This document shows positions 16,201 through 24,111 of a stretch of DNA of 64,000 nucleotides, piece after piece. Position 1 is the first letter of the stretch, and every line of letters starts with the position of its first letter. The DNA comes from JBFFZF01 sp050732695 (GTDB lineage: Bacteria > Gemmatimonadota > Gemmatimonadetes > Longimicrobiales > RSA9), in NCBI GenBank assembly GCA_050732695.1, contig JBOHRL010000094.1:62001-126000 (forward strand). Direction: 5' to 3'. Below the pieces are notes generated by a model. That model saw only the letters and a list, made by a program, of their open reading frames with translations, was not told the origin of the DNA and searched no databases. Position numbers and translations under genes: made by a program.

Positions 16201-17755
16201 TGGCCCCACCCGACGTGATCGCGACCATGCGCGTGCCCTTACGGCCGCGCAATCTGTGATTCACCGCATCATGGTGTACGAGTGCGCCCCGCCGGCCTCG
16301 GCGCGTCGCGAAGCCGCGGGAGACCATCGCCACGATTTCATCGAATACGCCCCGGCCCAGTGTGCGATATGGCCACGCGCGGCGGAACCGTTCGAAGAGC
16401 AATCCCTCGTCCCAGTCCTCGGCCGCCGTTTCCGCAATCACCTGTTGTGCCAGAACGTCCAGCGGACGCACGGGCAGGATCACGCGATCCAGTTCGCGAT
16501 GACGGACCGCGCCCAGGAGTGCAGTGCACTCGACCAGGTCGTCGCGCGTCAGTGGGAAGAGTCGCCCCTTCGGTGTGCCGTGCACGGTGTGACCGCTCCG
16601 CCCGACACGCTGGAGGAACGCTGCAATACGGCGAGGCGAGCCAAGTTGAATCACAAGATCGACATGTCCTATGTCGATGCCGAGTTCGAGCGATGCGGTC
16701 GCGACGAGCGCGCGTAGCCGTCCCGACTTCAGCCGCTCCTCCGCATCCTGTCGCACATCGCGCGCAAGACTTCCGTGATGCGCCGCGACCGCATCTTCGC
16801 CCAGCCGCTCACCCAATGCCCTCGCCACTCTCTCTGCTAGCCGCCGCGTGTTCACGAACACGAGAGTCGTGCGATGCGATGCTACGAGCTGAACGATCCG
16901 TTCGAATACTTCCTGCCAGACTTCCGCTGCCATCACCGCTTCGAGCGCGGACCCCGGCAGCTCGAGATCGAGATCGAGAGCGCGGACGTGCCCTTCATCT
17001 ACGATACCGCACGGCCGCGCTGGCGTTGCAGCGCACGCGGATAACGCTGCTTCCTCCTGCGCGGCGCCGACAAGGAACGCAGCAACTTCTTCGATCGGCT
17101 TCTGCGTTGCCGAGAGGCCGATCCGCTGCACGCTTCTGCTCGCCACGTGATCGAGCCGCTCGAGCGACAGTGCGAGATGTGCGCCTCGCCGTGATTCAAT
17201 GACCGCATGGATCTCGTCCACGATCACGGTACGAACGGTGCGCAGCATCTTCCGGCTGCGATCCGCGGTCAGCAGCAGGTACAGCGATTCGGGCGTCGTG
17301 ACCAGGATGTGCGGCGGTGTGCGCAGCATCGCCGCGCGCTCGGATTGCGGTGTATCGCCGGTCCGGACGGCCGCGCTGATGCGGACCTGCGGCAGCCCCA
17401 GCGACTCCGCGAGCTGTCGAATCTCTCGACGCGGCTCGGCGAGGTTCTTGTGGATATCGGCGGAAAGAGCCTTCAGAGGCGAGACGTAAACAACGCGGAC
17501 CTCATCCGGAAGGTCGTGGTCGAGTCCTTCACGGAACAACGAGTCGATCGCATTCAGAAAGGCAGCCAGCGTCTTGCCCGAACCCGTGGGCGCCGCGATC
17601 AGCGTGTTCTCACCGGACCGGATCGATGCCCAGCCCCGAACCTGCGCAGGCGTCGGTGGAGCATGGCCACCATCGGGCTGAGCGAAACGTTCACGCCACC
17701 AGCGACGGACGACCGGATGGAACGCGGCGAAGGAGTCGGATTGTGTGGCTGTCAT
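13262..17755 (-). CDS. lhr: Lhr-family large ATP-dependent helicase
   Basis: At 1497 residues this is a full-length Lhr, with a helicase core plus the long C-terminal region. Motif I is 'APTGSGKT' with Lys61. Motif II is 'VDEIHAV', motif III 'GLSATQKPIEEV', and the second RecA domain contains 'ATASLELGIDIGHVDLVIQL' and 'RVGRSGH'. Lhr is a single-stranded-DNA-translocating superfamily 2 helicase that unwinds RNA:DNA hybrids and is induced by DNA damage in mycobacteria. The C-terminal half (winged helix, beta-barrel, AlkZ-like module) appears complete. No nuclease or ligase partner is adjacent. It is the first gene of a leftward pair with the lipoprotein. Confidence 0.95.
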   Translation of the reverse strand: MTATQSDSFAAFHPVVRRWWRERFAQPDGGHAPPTPAQVRGWASIRSGENTLIAAPTGSGKTLAAFLNAIDSLFREGLDHDLPDEVRVVYVSPLKALSADIHKNLAEPRREIRQLAESLGLPQVRISAAVRTGDTPQSERAAMLRTPPHILVTTPESLYLLLTADRSRKMLRTVRTVIVDEIHAVIESRRGAHLALSLERLDHVASRSVQRIGLSATQKPIEEVAAFLVGAAQEEAALSACAATPARPCGIVDEGHVRALDLDLELPGSALEAVMAAEVWQEVFERIVQLVASHRTTLVFVNTRRLAERVARALGERLGEDAVAAHHGSLARDVRQDAEERLKSGRLRALVATASLELGIDIGHVDLVIQLGSPRRIAAFLQRVGRSGHTVHGTPKGRLFPLTRDDLVECTALLGAVRHRELDRVILPVRPLDVLAQQVIAETAAEDWDEGLLFERFRRAWPYRTLGRGVFDEIVAMVSRGFATRRGRRGALVHHDAVNHRLRGRKGTRMVAITSGGAIPEIADYRVELEPEGTLVGTLNEDFAVESAAGDVFQLGNTSWRILRIETGVVRVADAHGEPPTIPFWLGEAPARSDELSAAVSRLREDIEHSIVNAGLTGTEDASQAAREAVVSRLGIPVAAAEQIIAYLGETRRLLGVVPTQETLVLERFFDEAGGMQLVLHAPFGARVNRAWGLALRKKFCRTFNFELQAAATDEGLVLSLGPQHSFPLDDVFRYLHPNTLRDTLVQAMLDAPLFQTRWRWNTTLSLAVQRSRNGRKVPPQLQRMQAEDLLAAVFPDAAACFENIEGERQVPEHPLVHQVIDDCLVEAMDLARLDTILRRIFAGELTLLARDVPEPSPMTHEILNARPYAFLDDAPLEERRTQAVYTRRALEPSSANDLGALDSEAIERVRREAWPEAASADELHDALLTSGFLCDAEFEREPAWSALFEPLAAARRVTRVAGMVTAVERLPELMAVLALESADAAFVPESYERAWSREDALRELVRSRLEILGPVTLADLAAPLGASPLEIETALIAIEAEGFVMRGTFTPGRTLREWCERRLLARIHRYTLNRLRAEIQPVSPAVFMRFLFRWQHVTSDAKVAGLDGLMSVIEQLDGFEVPAAAWEADVLPARCADYAPELVDMLCLSGRIGWGRISTPANGSAARPIRSSPVALFPRGSSRTAQSPQDSTLFLSTHASDVRDALTERGASFFHEIVVASGLLPTQVEQALAELVAAGLATADSFAGLRALLTPSSERAPIVAGPRRRRTTIWSVDTAGRWSLLGEHPAESPGTEPALRRAAAESLARSLLRRWGVVFRKLVERESGAVSWRETALACRRMEARGEIRGGRFVSGFAGEQFALPEAVGMLRSVRRDGSDGTLVTIGAADPLNLTGIITPEERVPAIARNRVLYRDGSAVAALEAGTIRWIARPEADAERRLEQALVRRTVPPQLRQYLRGQHRPGRKRRVGAPGESDGGAEVDSEPRGRAEVLST

Positions 17756-17889
17756 GAGGGCCGGTCATACCCCTGGCGGCCCGGCGGGTTGCGGACCCGG
17801 CAATGGCTCGCGCCCGGAACGTCGCGCATGAGAGCCGGCATGGAGGTCGCGGCCCGGGTCGATCGGCCGCGCTGAGCCGAGACTCGATC

Positions 17890-18261
17890 GAGGCGGATCA
17901 GAAGCCCTTCGTGCCCGTGCACCAACGCGCCATGTTCGACGTGTTCACCAGCACGGTCGAGCAGCGTATTCAGCAGGATCGTGCCGGTATGAGCGCTCGA
18001 CACAAAATCGAAGCGATGTTCGCTGTCGCCAAGGTCGAGCAACACGAGAATGCGCTCGTTGCCGCGTTGGCGCACGTATGCGACGAACGGAGCTTCGCGC
18101 TCGACGGTGAAATGCGCTCGTTGCCGCGTTGGCGCACGTATGCGACAAACGGAGCTTCGCGCTCGACGGTGACCTGATCGCCGGACAGCAACCGGCGTCC
18201 GCCGTCGCAGCTCGATCAACCTGCGATAGAGTGGCAGCAATGAATGAGGATCATCCGATTG
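17890..18261 (-). pseudogene. Remnant of a GH13 alpha-glucosidase/amylase C-terminus, frameshifted
   Basis: Minus-strand translation gives 'DPHSLLPLYRRLIELRRRTP' and, in a second frame, 'GDQVTVEREAPFVAYVRQRG'. It then returns to 'ILVLLDLGDSEHRFDF' and ends near 'GHEGLLIRL'. This order matches the end of the catalytic barrel and the C-terminal beta domain of GH13 alpha-glucosidases. No catalytic domain precedes it. A direct tandem duplication of 62 bp (18049-18110 and 18111-18172, one mismatch) lies in the middle. Because 62 is not a multiple of three, it breaks the frame. This is a decayed gene end. Confidence 0.7.
18049..18172. repeat. 62-bp tandem duplication
   Basis: Two adjacent copies, 18049-18110 and 18111-18172, differ at one position (G versus A in 'TGCGACgAACGG'). 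The near-identity suggests a recent slippage or unequal-crossover event. It lies inside the glycosidase remnant and explains its frameshift. Confidence 0.93.
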
Positions 18262-18596
18262 GTGCTGCACAAGGCAAAACGCACATCGTCGCTGCCGATG
18301 TGAGGCCTCTTCGCCATTCGGAAAAGCATCGATGCGACTCCGCAAGCGACGGACACACGAGATCATGGTCCCGCTCCTGGCGTGGGCCGTCGCTGACGAC
18401 CCGCAAGAGAAGCCGCGTCGCGCTTTCGTTTGGCAAGCCATTTGCGGGTAGGGCTGACGTGCTGACGGCGGTCGTGTGGAGCGTCCACACGGCCGCTTTT
18501 CTCATCACCGGGTATGCCGGCACACCGCGCCGTGCGAAACATCTGTTGCATCGTCCGCTGCACGGCACACCTCAATTCACCGAAGGGAGACCACGC
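18262..18596. other. 335-base stretch with no recognisable gene
   Basis: I see no protein family on either strand between the glycosidase remnant and the DUF892 gene. A perfect 8-base palindrome with a 3-base loop (18473-18491, CGTGTGGA/TCCACACG) lies here. It is followed a few bases later by CTTTT, so it could be a weak rightward terminator. The rest is presumably decayed glycosidase sequence and the promoter of the DUF892 gene. Confidence 0.4.
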
Positions 18597-19085
18597 ATGC
18601 CAGCCGAATCATTGCAGGACGTCTATCTCGACGAGCTGAAGGACGCGTTCAGCGCGGAACAGCAGATCCTGGCCGCTCTACCGAAGATGGAAAAAGCAGC
18701 CGCACACACCGAGCTTCGGGACGCCTTCCGGGAGCACCGGGAACTCACCGACGAGCACGTGCGCCGGCTGGAGTTGATCATGGAATCGCTCAACCAGACG
18801 CCGAAAGGCAAGAAGTGCAAGGGCATGGCAGGCATCATCGCCGAGGGTGAAGACGTCCTGAAGGAAACCAACGGCAATGCCCGTGACGCAGCCCTGATCT
18901 CCGCAGCTCAGCGGGTCGAGCACTACGAGATCGCGATGTACGGCTCGCTGCGTACGTTTGCCAACGAACTGGGCCGGACTCAGGACGCGGCGCTGCTCCA
19001 GCAGACGCTCGACGAAGAGGGCGAAGCGGACAAGACGCTCTCGAAGATCGCGGAGTCAGCAGTCAACCTGGATGCCATCGTCTAG
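18597..19085 (+). CDS. DUF892 ferritin-like protein (YciE/YciF family)
   Basis: This 162-residue protein matches the DUF892 family: 'LQDVYLDELKDAFSAEQQIL', 'AALPKM', 'HRELTDEHVRRLE', 'AGIIAEGEDVL', 'AQRVEHYEIAMYGSLRTFA' and 'LLQQTLDEEGEADKTLSKIA'. The family is a four-helix ferritin-like bundle with conserved Glu/His residues and is often induced by stress. The biochemical role is not firmly established. The frame is open far upstream, but the ATG at 18597 follows GAAGGGAG and starts at the family N-terminus. It stands alone, facing away from the remnant upstream. Confidence 0.92.
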   Translation: MPAESLQDVYLDELKDAFSAEQQILAALPKMEKAAAHTELRDAFREHRELTDEHVRRLELIMESLNQTPKGKKCKGMAGIIAEGEDVLKETNGNARDAALISAAQRVEHYEIAMYGSLRTFANELGRTQDAALLQQTLDEEGEADKTLSKIAESAVNLDAIV

Positions 19086-19190
19086 GTCCAGGACCCGCGG
19101 TGCGTACCCTTCATGTGATTGGCGATGCCGCCTCATCTGCCCGGTCGAGCCCAGTGCTCGTCCGGGCGGATCCGCGCGAGAGGTCGAAGC

Positions 19191-19442
19191 CTATCTGGAC
19201 CCTCCGGACGCTGGCGTCCGTTGGCGTGACCACCGAAGCGGTGGGTCGGCTGCCGGTTTGCGCCCTGAGAGATCCCGCCCCTCGAGCGCCACGTCGTCCA
19301 GCGCTCCTTCGCCGGCACCGCCCTTCTCACCGTCATCCTCGGGTTCCGCCGATTCCCCGACCTCCCCGCGCTGCGCCAGCGCCCGATCAGCCAGCCTCGT
19401 GATCCTGTTGTGTGCCGATGCACGCCTGAATCCGTTCCGCAT
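19191..19442 (-). CDS. Possible small acidic hypothetical protein
   Basis: This is an 83-codon frame beginning with ATG preceded by AAGGGGG at a suitable distance, the only reason to consider it. The product is hydrophilic and acidic in the middle ('RGEVGESAEPEDDGEKGGAG') with no recognised domain. It lies close to repeated DNA and may be spurious. No homolog comes to mind. Confidence 0.25.
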   Translation of the reverse strand: MRNGFRRASAHNRITRLADRALAQRGEVGESAEPEDDGEKGGAGEGALDDVALEGRDLSGRKPAADPPLRWSRQRTPASGGSR

Positions 19443-19470
19443 GGAACCCCCTTACGCCTTGCGCGTTTTC

Positions 19471-19578
19471 GCTTCAGACCGATAGCGAACCCGGCCCTGT
19501 AGAATGCGCTTCCACATCCGCCGGATCGCCCACCGGGTCCGGGCTTCAGACCGATAGCGAACCCGGCCCAGTAGAATG
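19471..19578. repeat. Two copies of a 36-base direct repeat
   Basis: The unit begins GCTTCAGACCGATAGCGAAC. It is found at 19471-19506 and 19543-19578 with one or two differences. The spacing is 72 bases start to start, so unit plus spacer are equal in length. Two copies are too few for a CRISPR, and the intervening 36 bases are unrelated. It could be part of a dispersed genomic repeat. Confidence 0.85.
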
Positions 19579-19639
19579 GGCCGCCGGTGTTGCGTCGCCG
19601 GGCGGTCCTGTCATGCAAGGATCATGCGGGCAGGCAACG

Positions 19640-20434
19640 CTAACGTCCGGAAGAGCGGATCGAGTCGCGCCTTGCATCGACTCGTGTACGAATCGCGCGC
19701 AGACTGGATTGCATCTGTGACGCAATTTCGGCACGCAACACCTGTTGCTGAATCTCATTGAAACTGCGGATGCGTCGCCGGTACTCGTCGCGCCGATCGG
19801 CCGGAGGCTGAAAGACATTCTCAGTCGTGTCGTAGTGGAGCGCCCATGTGAAGCTGCCGAGGTGAATCCGCGCTGTTGAGATTCCCCAATGGCCGCCGTC
19901 GCTGTCCTCATGAGTCCAGTGGGCCGCCCGGTTCGCTGACTCCTCAGCTGTGGCTACCGAGTCGTTGTACGAATCCAGCGTCCCGGCGATCCGACTCCGC
20001 GCCGTGGCGAGCGCCGGTTCGAGCACAAGAGAACGGTCCGGTTTGATCAGAAACGCATCGGGCGCGGACCGCGGCCGCAGGCGCTCGTACAGCGACGTGC
20101 GTCCCGATGCAGCCGTAGAGCTCCATGCGTCTCTGGCGATCACCGCCTCCGTCACACTGTCTGTGCGTACGGACGGATCACTCAGCCTGACGCGCGCAAC
20201 CGGGATAGCAGCAGATGCGGTGGCGCGCCGCTCCGGCGCAATATTCAGGAGCCGGCTTGACGACCGGACGAACGCTGCATTACCCGCCGAGTAGCCAGGA
20301 TTCTGCTCGGCAACGGGAACGGTGAAGGCGAGTTGAAACAGAAGCAGATGTACTACCGCCGATCCAGCCAGCCCGATGACCAGCGAGCCGTGTGAGTCGC
20401 GATCGCGACGACGCGCGAAGCGCGGCCCAGGCAT
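19640..20434 (-). CDS. Hypothetical protein with one N-terminal membrane anchor
   Basis: This 264-residue protein has a basic N-terminus followed by one membrane span ('LVIGLAGSAVVHLLLFQLAF'), similar in layout to TonB or other energy-transducer N-termini (a His sits inside the span). The remainder is predicted periplasmic, rich in Arg, Ser and Ala, and ends in a helical segment ('IRSFNEIQQQVLRAEIASQM'). I see no TonB C-terminal domain, so the resemblance is weak. The ATG at 20434 has GAAGG upstream; a GTG at 20449 is possible. Function unknown. Confidence 0.6.
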   Translation of the reverse strand: MPGPRFARRRDRDSHGSLVIGLAGSAVVHLLLFQLAFTVPVAEQNPGYSAGNAAFVRSSSRLLNIAPERRATASAAIPVARVRLSDPSVRTDSVTEAVIARDAWSSTAASGRTSLYERLRPRSAPDAFLIKPDRSLVLEPALATARSRIAGTLDSYNDSVATAEESANRAAHWTHEDSDGGHWGISTARIHLGSFTWALHYDTTENVFQPPADRRDEYRRRIRSFNEIQQQVLRAEIASQMQSSLRAIRTRVDARRDSIRSSGR

Positions 20435-20498
20435 GTTCACGGCCTTCACGATCTACACCCTTCGCGGCCTTCGCGCCCGGCTGTACGGAGCACGGCGC

Positions 20499-20618
20499 TG
20501 TGGCGCACAGCGGTGCGGAGCACGGCGCTGTCGAGCACAGCGCTGTGGAGCACGGCGCTGTCGAGCACGGCGCTGTGGAGCACGGTGCTGTGGCGCACGG
20601 CGCTGTGGAGCACGGTGC
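20499..20618. repeat. 15-base minisatellite, eight units
   Basis: Eight consecutive 15-base units with consensus TGTGGAGCACGGCGC. Variation is mainly GTGGAG/GTCGAG/GTGGCG and CACGG/CACAG. The period is a multiple of three, so long repetitive frames arise by chance. Such arrays usually come from slippage and differ in copy number between strains. Confidence 0.9.
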
Positions 20619-20686
20619 GGCTGCTTGCAGCTCGCAACAGGTTCAAGCTTCCCGTCCCCCTTCACGCAGATGTCAGGCAGGAACCT

Positions 20687-20903
20687 TTCCGTCAAGTGCG
20701 GCAAACTCGACACGGGCTTCGTCGCGGGCCGTCCACGTCGACTTTTCCGTCAATAGCGCGGCAAACTCGACACGGGCGTCATCGCGGGGCTGTCCATGTC
20801 GACTTTTCCGTCAATAGCGCGGCAAACTCGACACGGGGCTTCGTCGCGGGCCGTCCATGTCGACTTTTCCGTCAATAGTGCGGAAACTCGACACGGGCGT
20901 GAC
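20687..20903. repeat. ~61-base tandem repeat, about 3.6 units
   Basis: Units begin TTCCGTCAATAGCGCGGCAA and start at 20687 (58 bases), 20745 (61), 20806 (61) and 20867 (partial, to about 20903). The second and third units are nearly identical. The shared part includes GCAAACTCGACACGGG. There is no ribosome site or conserved peptide in phase with the units. Confidence 0.88.
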
Positions 20904-20991
20904 CATCTGGCTGGCCGAGTCGACCGCTGAGAGGGACCGGCCGGCTGGCGCTACCGTGTCCGCAGCATATAGAGCGGGACTCGGCTGTGTC

Positions 20992-22293
20992 TCAGAACCG
21001 CACCCGGACTAACGTCATGGCAGCGCCGGTCTCCCACCGCCCAACCGCAGCACCCCGCAGGATAGGAAGCGCCACTGGCCGTGGGAGCGGCAGACCGAGC
21101 CTGAGCCGCCCGTCCTGCCAGCGTAACAACGAACCATCGACCGCGCCACCGCCACCGCTACCGCCACCATCGCCACCGCCACCCCCGTCGCCACCGCCAC
21201 CGTCGCTACCGCCGCCGCCGCTACCGCCGCCACCGCGACCGCCTCGCCGGACATCATAATCCCGGGTTGTGGCAGCGCCGACCGCGAGACCGATGATACT
21301 GCCAGCCAGTGGGATCGCGATGGCAGTCTCGGGGTCGTCGGGCTGGGCGATGAGGTCGATGCCGCCGCCGGCGAGACCGCCGATGACGCCGGCGATGCTG
21401 ATCAGCCGGGCCCGGTTCCGGCTGAGGTTCCAGCGTGGTGCGAGGATCGCTGCGGTGATCAGACCGGCATCGCCGCCAACGAGAGCTGCTGCGAGGAGGT
21501 CATCGTCGCGGGCATCGAAGAGCGCGGCTGCGGCGGCGCCGAACCAGGAACCCCAGAAGGCGCCGAAATTGACGGTCGAGGCCATGCCGGCGGTGATGTT
21601 CTTGCGGGACAGAACGGACCCGACGCCGATGCCGGCGAGGCCACCGGCGATCATGGCGGTGAAGGTTTCCTGGGCGCTGCCGTCGCTCACGCACAGATCG
21701 CCGTCGCACTGGAGGCCTTCGCCCCAGTCGAGGACGCGGGCCCAGCCGAGACCCTGCCACGTTCCCCATGTGCCGCCGAAGGTGATTGCGCGCGCCTGCG
21801 GGCCGGACAGGTCGCGCGCGTTGGCCATCGCATGGCCGAGGAGGAAGCCGCCGGGCCCGCCGATGAGGAGGCCGATCCCGAACGCTTCGGAATCGTTGGC
21901 ATCGAAGGCGGCGGGCACGGCGATGCCGAGCCAGAGGCCGTAGAGGGTGGTCCAGACCTTGAGTTCAACGGCGCCACTGGAGGCATCGGCCCGGTCGGTC
22001 ATGGGCACGCGCATCCGCGACCTCGCCTCGGTGGCAGCGGCGGTATCGCCGAAACGGTCGAGGATCAGCTGGTAGATGGCGTCGGCGGCACCGGCCTGGC
22101 CGCGTAATTCGAGAGTACGGGCGGCGTCGAGCAGGACGGCGGCACTGTCTGCGCGCGTGATCTGCTGCGCTTCGAGACGCGCGGGCCGGACCGTGGCCAG
22201 GACGGTAACGAGGAGGAACGAAAGGATCGTATGCAGGCACACACCAGGAATGGACCTCGAGTCCTGCCGCGTCCCCACGAACTGCGAGCGCAT
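20992..22293 (-). CDS. Secreted/membrane hypothetical protein with glycine-rich linker
   Basis: This 433-residue protein has an N-terminal export signal ('ILSFLLVTVLATVRPARLEA'). A TPR-like helical stretch follows ('AAVLLDAARTLELRGQAGAA'), then several Gly/Ala-rich hydrophobic segments ('GIGLLIGGPGGFLLGHAMA', 'AMIAGGLAGIGVGSVL') resembling glycine-zipper membrane segments. Near residue 355 there is a long Gly/Ser/Asp linker, and the protein ends in 'AAMTLVRVRF', like an outer-membrane strand. I do not recognise the family. A GTG start about 17 codons in is possible. It begins 15 bases after the transporter gene, so they share a transcript. Confidence 0.65.
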   Translation of the reverse strand: MRSQFVGTRQDSRSIPGVCLHTILSFLLVTVLATVRPARLEAQQITRADSAAVLLDAARTLELRGQAGAADAIYQLILDRFGDTAAATEARSRMRVPMTDRADASSGAVELKVWTTLYGLWLGIAVPAAFDANDSEAFGIGLLIGGPGGFLLGHAMANARDLSGPQARAITFGGTWGTWQGLGWARVLDWGEGLQCDGDLCVSDGSAQETFTAMIAGGLAGIGVGSVLSRKNITAGMASTVNFGAFWGSWFGAAAAALFDARDDDLLAAALVGGDAGLITAAILAPRWNLSRNRARLISIAGVIGGLAGGGIDLIAQPDDPETAIAIPLAGSIIGLAVGAATTRDYDVRRGGRGGGGSGGGGSDGGGGDGGGGGDGGGSGGGGAVDGSLLRWQDGRLRLGLPLPRPVALPILRGAAVGRWETGAAMTLVRVRF

Positions 22294-22308
22294 CGAGTCC
22301 GACTCAGT

Positions 22309-23841
22309 TCAGCGGACGTCGCCCATGAGTTTCTTGACGCCGGGGCTCAGCACGAGCGCGATCACGCCGGCCACGCTGACGAATATCGCGACGTTACTGA
22401 ACAGGGCGGCAGGTGCGAGCGATTCGAGGCGGCCCGCGACCAGGCCTGCGAACAGGTTGCCGAGCGAAGCGCCAATGAACCAGACGCCCATCATCTGCCC
22501 GACGCGTCCGCGCGGTGCAAGTTTGGTGATGGACGAGAGACCGACGGGTGAGAGGCACAGCTCGCCCACGGTATGCAGGAAGTACATGACGATGAGCCAT
22601 GCGGGCGAGACGAGGTTTCCGCCCGTCGCATTGGCCGCGCCCCACGCGATCACGAAGAAGCCGGCGGCGAGGCCGAGCAGGCCGAGCGCGAATTTGAGCG
22701 GGATCGAAGGACTCACGTTGCGATTGGCGAGCCAGACCCAAAGGAAACCGAAGATGGGCGCGAGGATGATGATGAACAGCGCATTCACCGACTGGAGCCA
22801 GGCGGCCGGCGCCTCCCAGCCGAACATCACCCGATCCGTGTTCTCCGAGGCGAACAGGTTGAGCGATGAGCCGGCCTGCTCGAAACCGGACCAGAACAGT
22901 GCGGCAAGAATGAAGAGCCAGAAGATAACGACGAGTTGCTTCTTCTCCTCCGTCGTGTGTCCGCCGCCAGTCAGCAGGTACGCGAAGTAGAGAATCGCCA
23001 TCGCGATGATGCCGTAGCCGAGAATGGTCGCGACCTGCTGGAGACTGATGGCGATCGCGCCCGTGTTCATGAGCATGGCAATGGCTGCAATGGCGATGCC
23101 CACGACGGCCAGGACCTTGTAGAACGATGTCGTGCGCTGTGCGATAACGGCGGTACTCTCACCGGTGTTCAGGTAGCCCGCCGGCCCGAGGTGCTTGTGA
23201 TCGAGCTTGTACTGAATCAGGCCGAGGACCATGCCGATGCCGGCGAGCGAAAAGCCGAGGTGCCAGTTGTAGTTCTCGCCCAGCAGGCCGCACAGGATCG
23301 GGCCGAAGAAAGCGCCGAGGTTGATGCCCATGTAGAAGATCGAGAAGCCGGCATCGCGGCGCGCCCCGCCCTCGGGGTACAGATCGCCGACAATCGTGCT
23401 GACGTTCGGCTTGAGCAACCCGGTCCCGATCACGACGAGGCACAGGCCGAGATAGAAGAAGGGCATGGTCGGGACGGCCAGGCTGAAATGACCGGCGGCG
23501 ATGATACAGCCGCCCACGAACACGGCCTTGCGCTGACCCCACAGCTTGTCCGCCACCCAGCCACCGGGCAGGGCCATGAGGTAGACCATGGCGGTGTAGA
23601 GCCCGTAGATCGCCGTCGCCTTGACCACATCGAAACCGAGCCCGGGATTCGGGCCGGTCGCGGCCGCGGTCATGAATAACACCAGCAGCGCACGCATCCC
23701 GTAGTAGCTGAACCGCTCCCACATCTCCGTGAAGAAGAGGGTGGCGAGGCCGCGGGGATGGCCGAAGAAGCCGGTCGTGCTGGCGCCGGCTGCCCCGGTT
23801 CGCGGAGCCTCGGCGAGTCCAGTCGTTGGGTTGGTCGCCAT
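22309..23841 (-). CDS. Proton-dependent oligopeptide transporter (POT/PTR family)
   Basis: This 510-residue inner-membrane carrier would import di- and tripeptides with protons. The POT signature is clear: 'LATLFFTEMWERFSYYGMRA', containing the ExxER proton-coupling motif and the following YY. Further landmarks are 'GGWVADKLWGQRKAVFVGG', 'GLLKPNVSTIVGDLYPEGG', 'GFSIFYMGINLGAFFGP' and 'GELCLSPVGLSSITKLAP'. The length and about 12-14 spans fit the bacterial DtpT-like group. It is the first gene of a leftward pair. Confidence 0.94.
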   Translation of the reverse strand: MATNPTTGLAEAPRTGAAGASTTGFFGHPRGLATLFFTEMWERFSYYGMRALLVLFMTAAATGPNPGLGFDVVKATAIYGLYTAMVYLMALPGGWVADKLWGQRKAVFVGGCIIAAGHFSLAVPTMPFFYLGLCLVVIGTGLLKPNVSTIVGDLYPEGGARRDAGFSIFYMGINLGAFFGPILCGLLGENYNWHLGFSLAGIGMVLGLIQYKLDHKHLGPAGYLNTGESTAVIAQRTTSFYKVLAVVGIAIAAIAMLMNTGAIAISLQQVATILGYGIIAMAILYFAYLLTGGGHTTEEKKQLVVIFWLFILAALFWSGFEQAGSSLNLFASENTDRVMFGWEAPAAWLQSVNALFIIILAPIFGFLWVWLANRNVSPSIPLKFALGLLGLAAGFFVIAWGAANATGGNLVSPAWLIVMYFLHTVGELCLSPVGLSSITKLAPRGRVGQMMGVWFIGASLGNLFAGLVAGRLESLAPAALFSNVAIFVSVAGVIALVLSPGVKKLMGDVR

Positions 23842-24047
23842 TGAACCCGTCTGTTTGTGTGCGCGCGGGACCGGTCCGATCGGTTCGGCGGACCCGCCAA
23901 TGTATGGCTGGCCCGCCGGCGCGGCCAGACGACACCCCTCGTTTACAGGTTCTCCCCTTGGCCAGGTTCCGGCGGAAGAGCCAGAAGGCAGCGAACGGCG
24001 GTATCGCGTGACGTGGCTCGACGAAAACGAAATGCGCGTAAGGGCGA

Positions 24048-24111
24048 GGGCTCAAGGAATGAACTGCGGGTATGAGCGTGGGCTCAAGGAATGAACTGCG
24101 GGTACGAGTGT
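24048..24111. repeat. 32-base tandem duplication
   Basis: Two adjacent units at 24048-24079 and 24080-24111 share GGGCTCAAGGAATGAACTGC and differ only near their ends. The array runs straight into the left arm of the 58-base inverted repeat. Confidence 0.85.

Larger units (their letters stand above)
19086..19639. other. Intergenic region with a 36-base repeat; no firm gene
   Basis: This 554-base region separates the DUF892 gene from the next leftward gene. It holds a near-identical 36-base repeat at 19471-19506 and 19543-19578 (start-to-start 72 bases), which in one minus frame encodes 'AGFAIGLK' twice. A possible small minus-strand gene lies within and is listed separately. I see no terminator with a clear T-run. 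Confidence 0.5.
20435..20991. other. 557-base intergenic region made largely of two tandem-repeat arrays
   Basis: The stretch between two leftward genes holds a 15-base array (20499-20618) and a ~61-base array (20687 to about 20903), each listed separately. Open frames across the arrays encode only repetitive pentapeptides such as 'AVLHS' and are not credible genes. It must also contain the promoter for the gene starting at 20434. Confidence 0.8.

Noticed and set aside
18129..18596. Upstream extension of the DUF892 gene by ~156 codons
   Set aside because: The frame is open by chance across the glycosidase remnant; the family N-terminus and ribosome site support the start at 18597.
19471..19578. 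CRISPR array
   Set aside because: Only two repeats, one spacer, no cas genes.
20446..20646. Pentapeptide-repeat-like minus-strand frame ('AVLHS' repeated)
   Set aside because: A by-product of the 15-base array. Real pentapeptide-repeat proteins have A(D/N)LxX units with a regular fold; this does not.
20987..21259. Plus-strand frame of proline-rich peptide
   Set aside because: It is the antisense of the glycine-rich linker of the minus-strand envelope protein; no other support.
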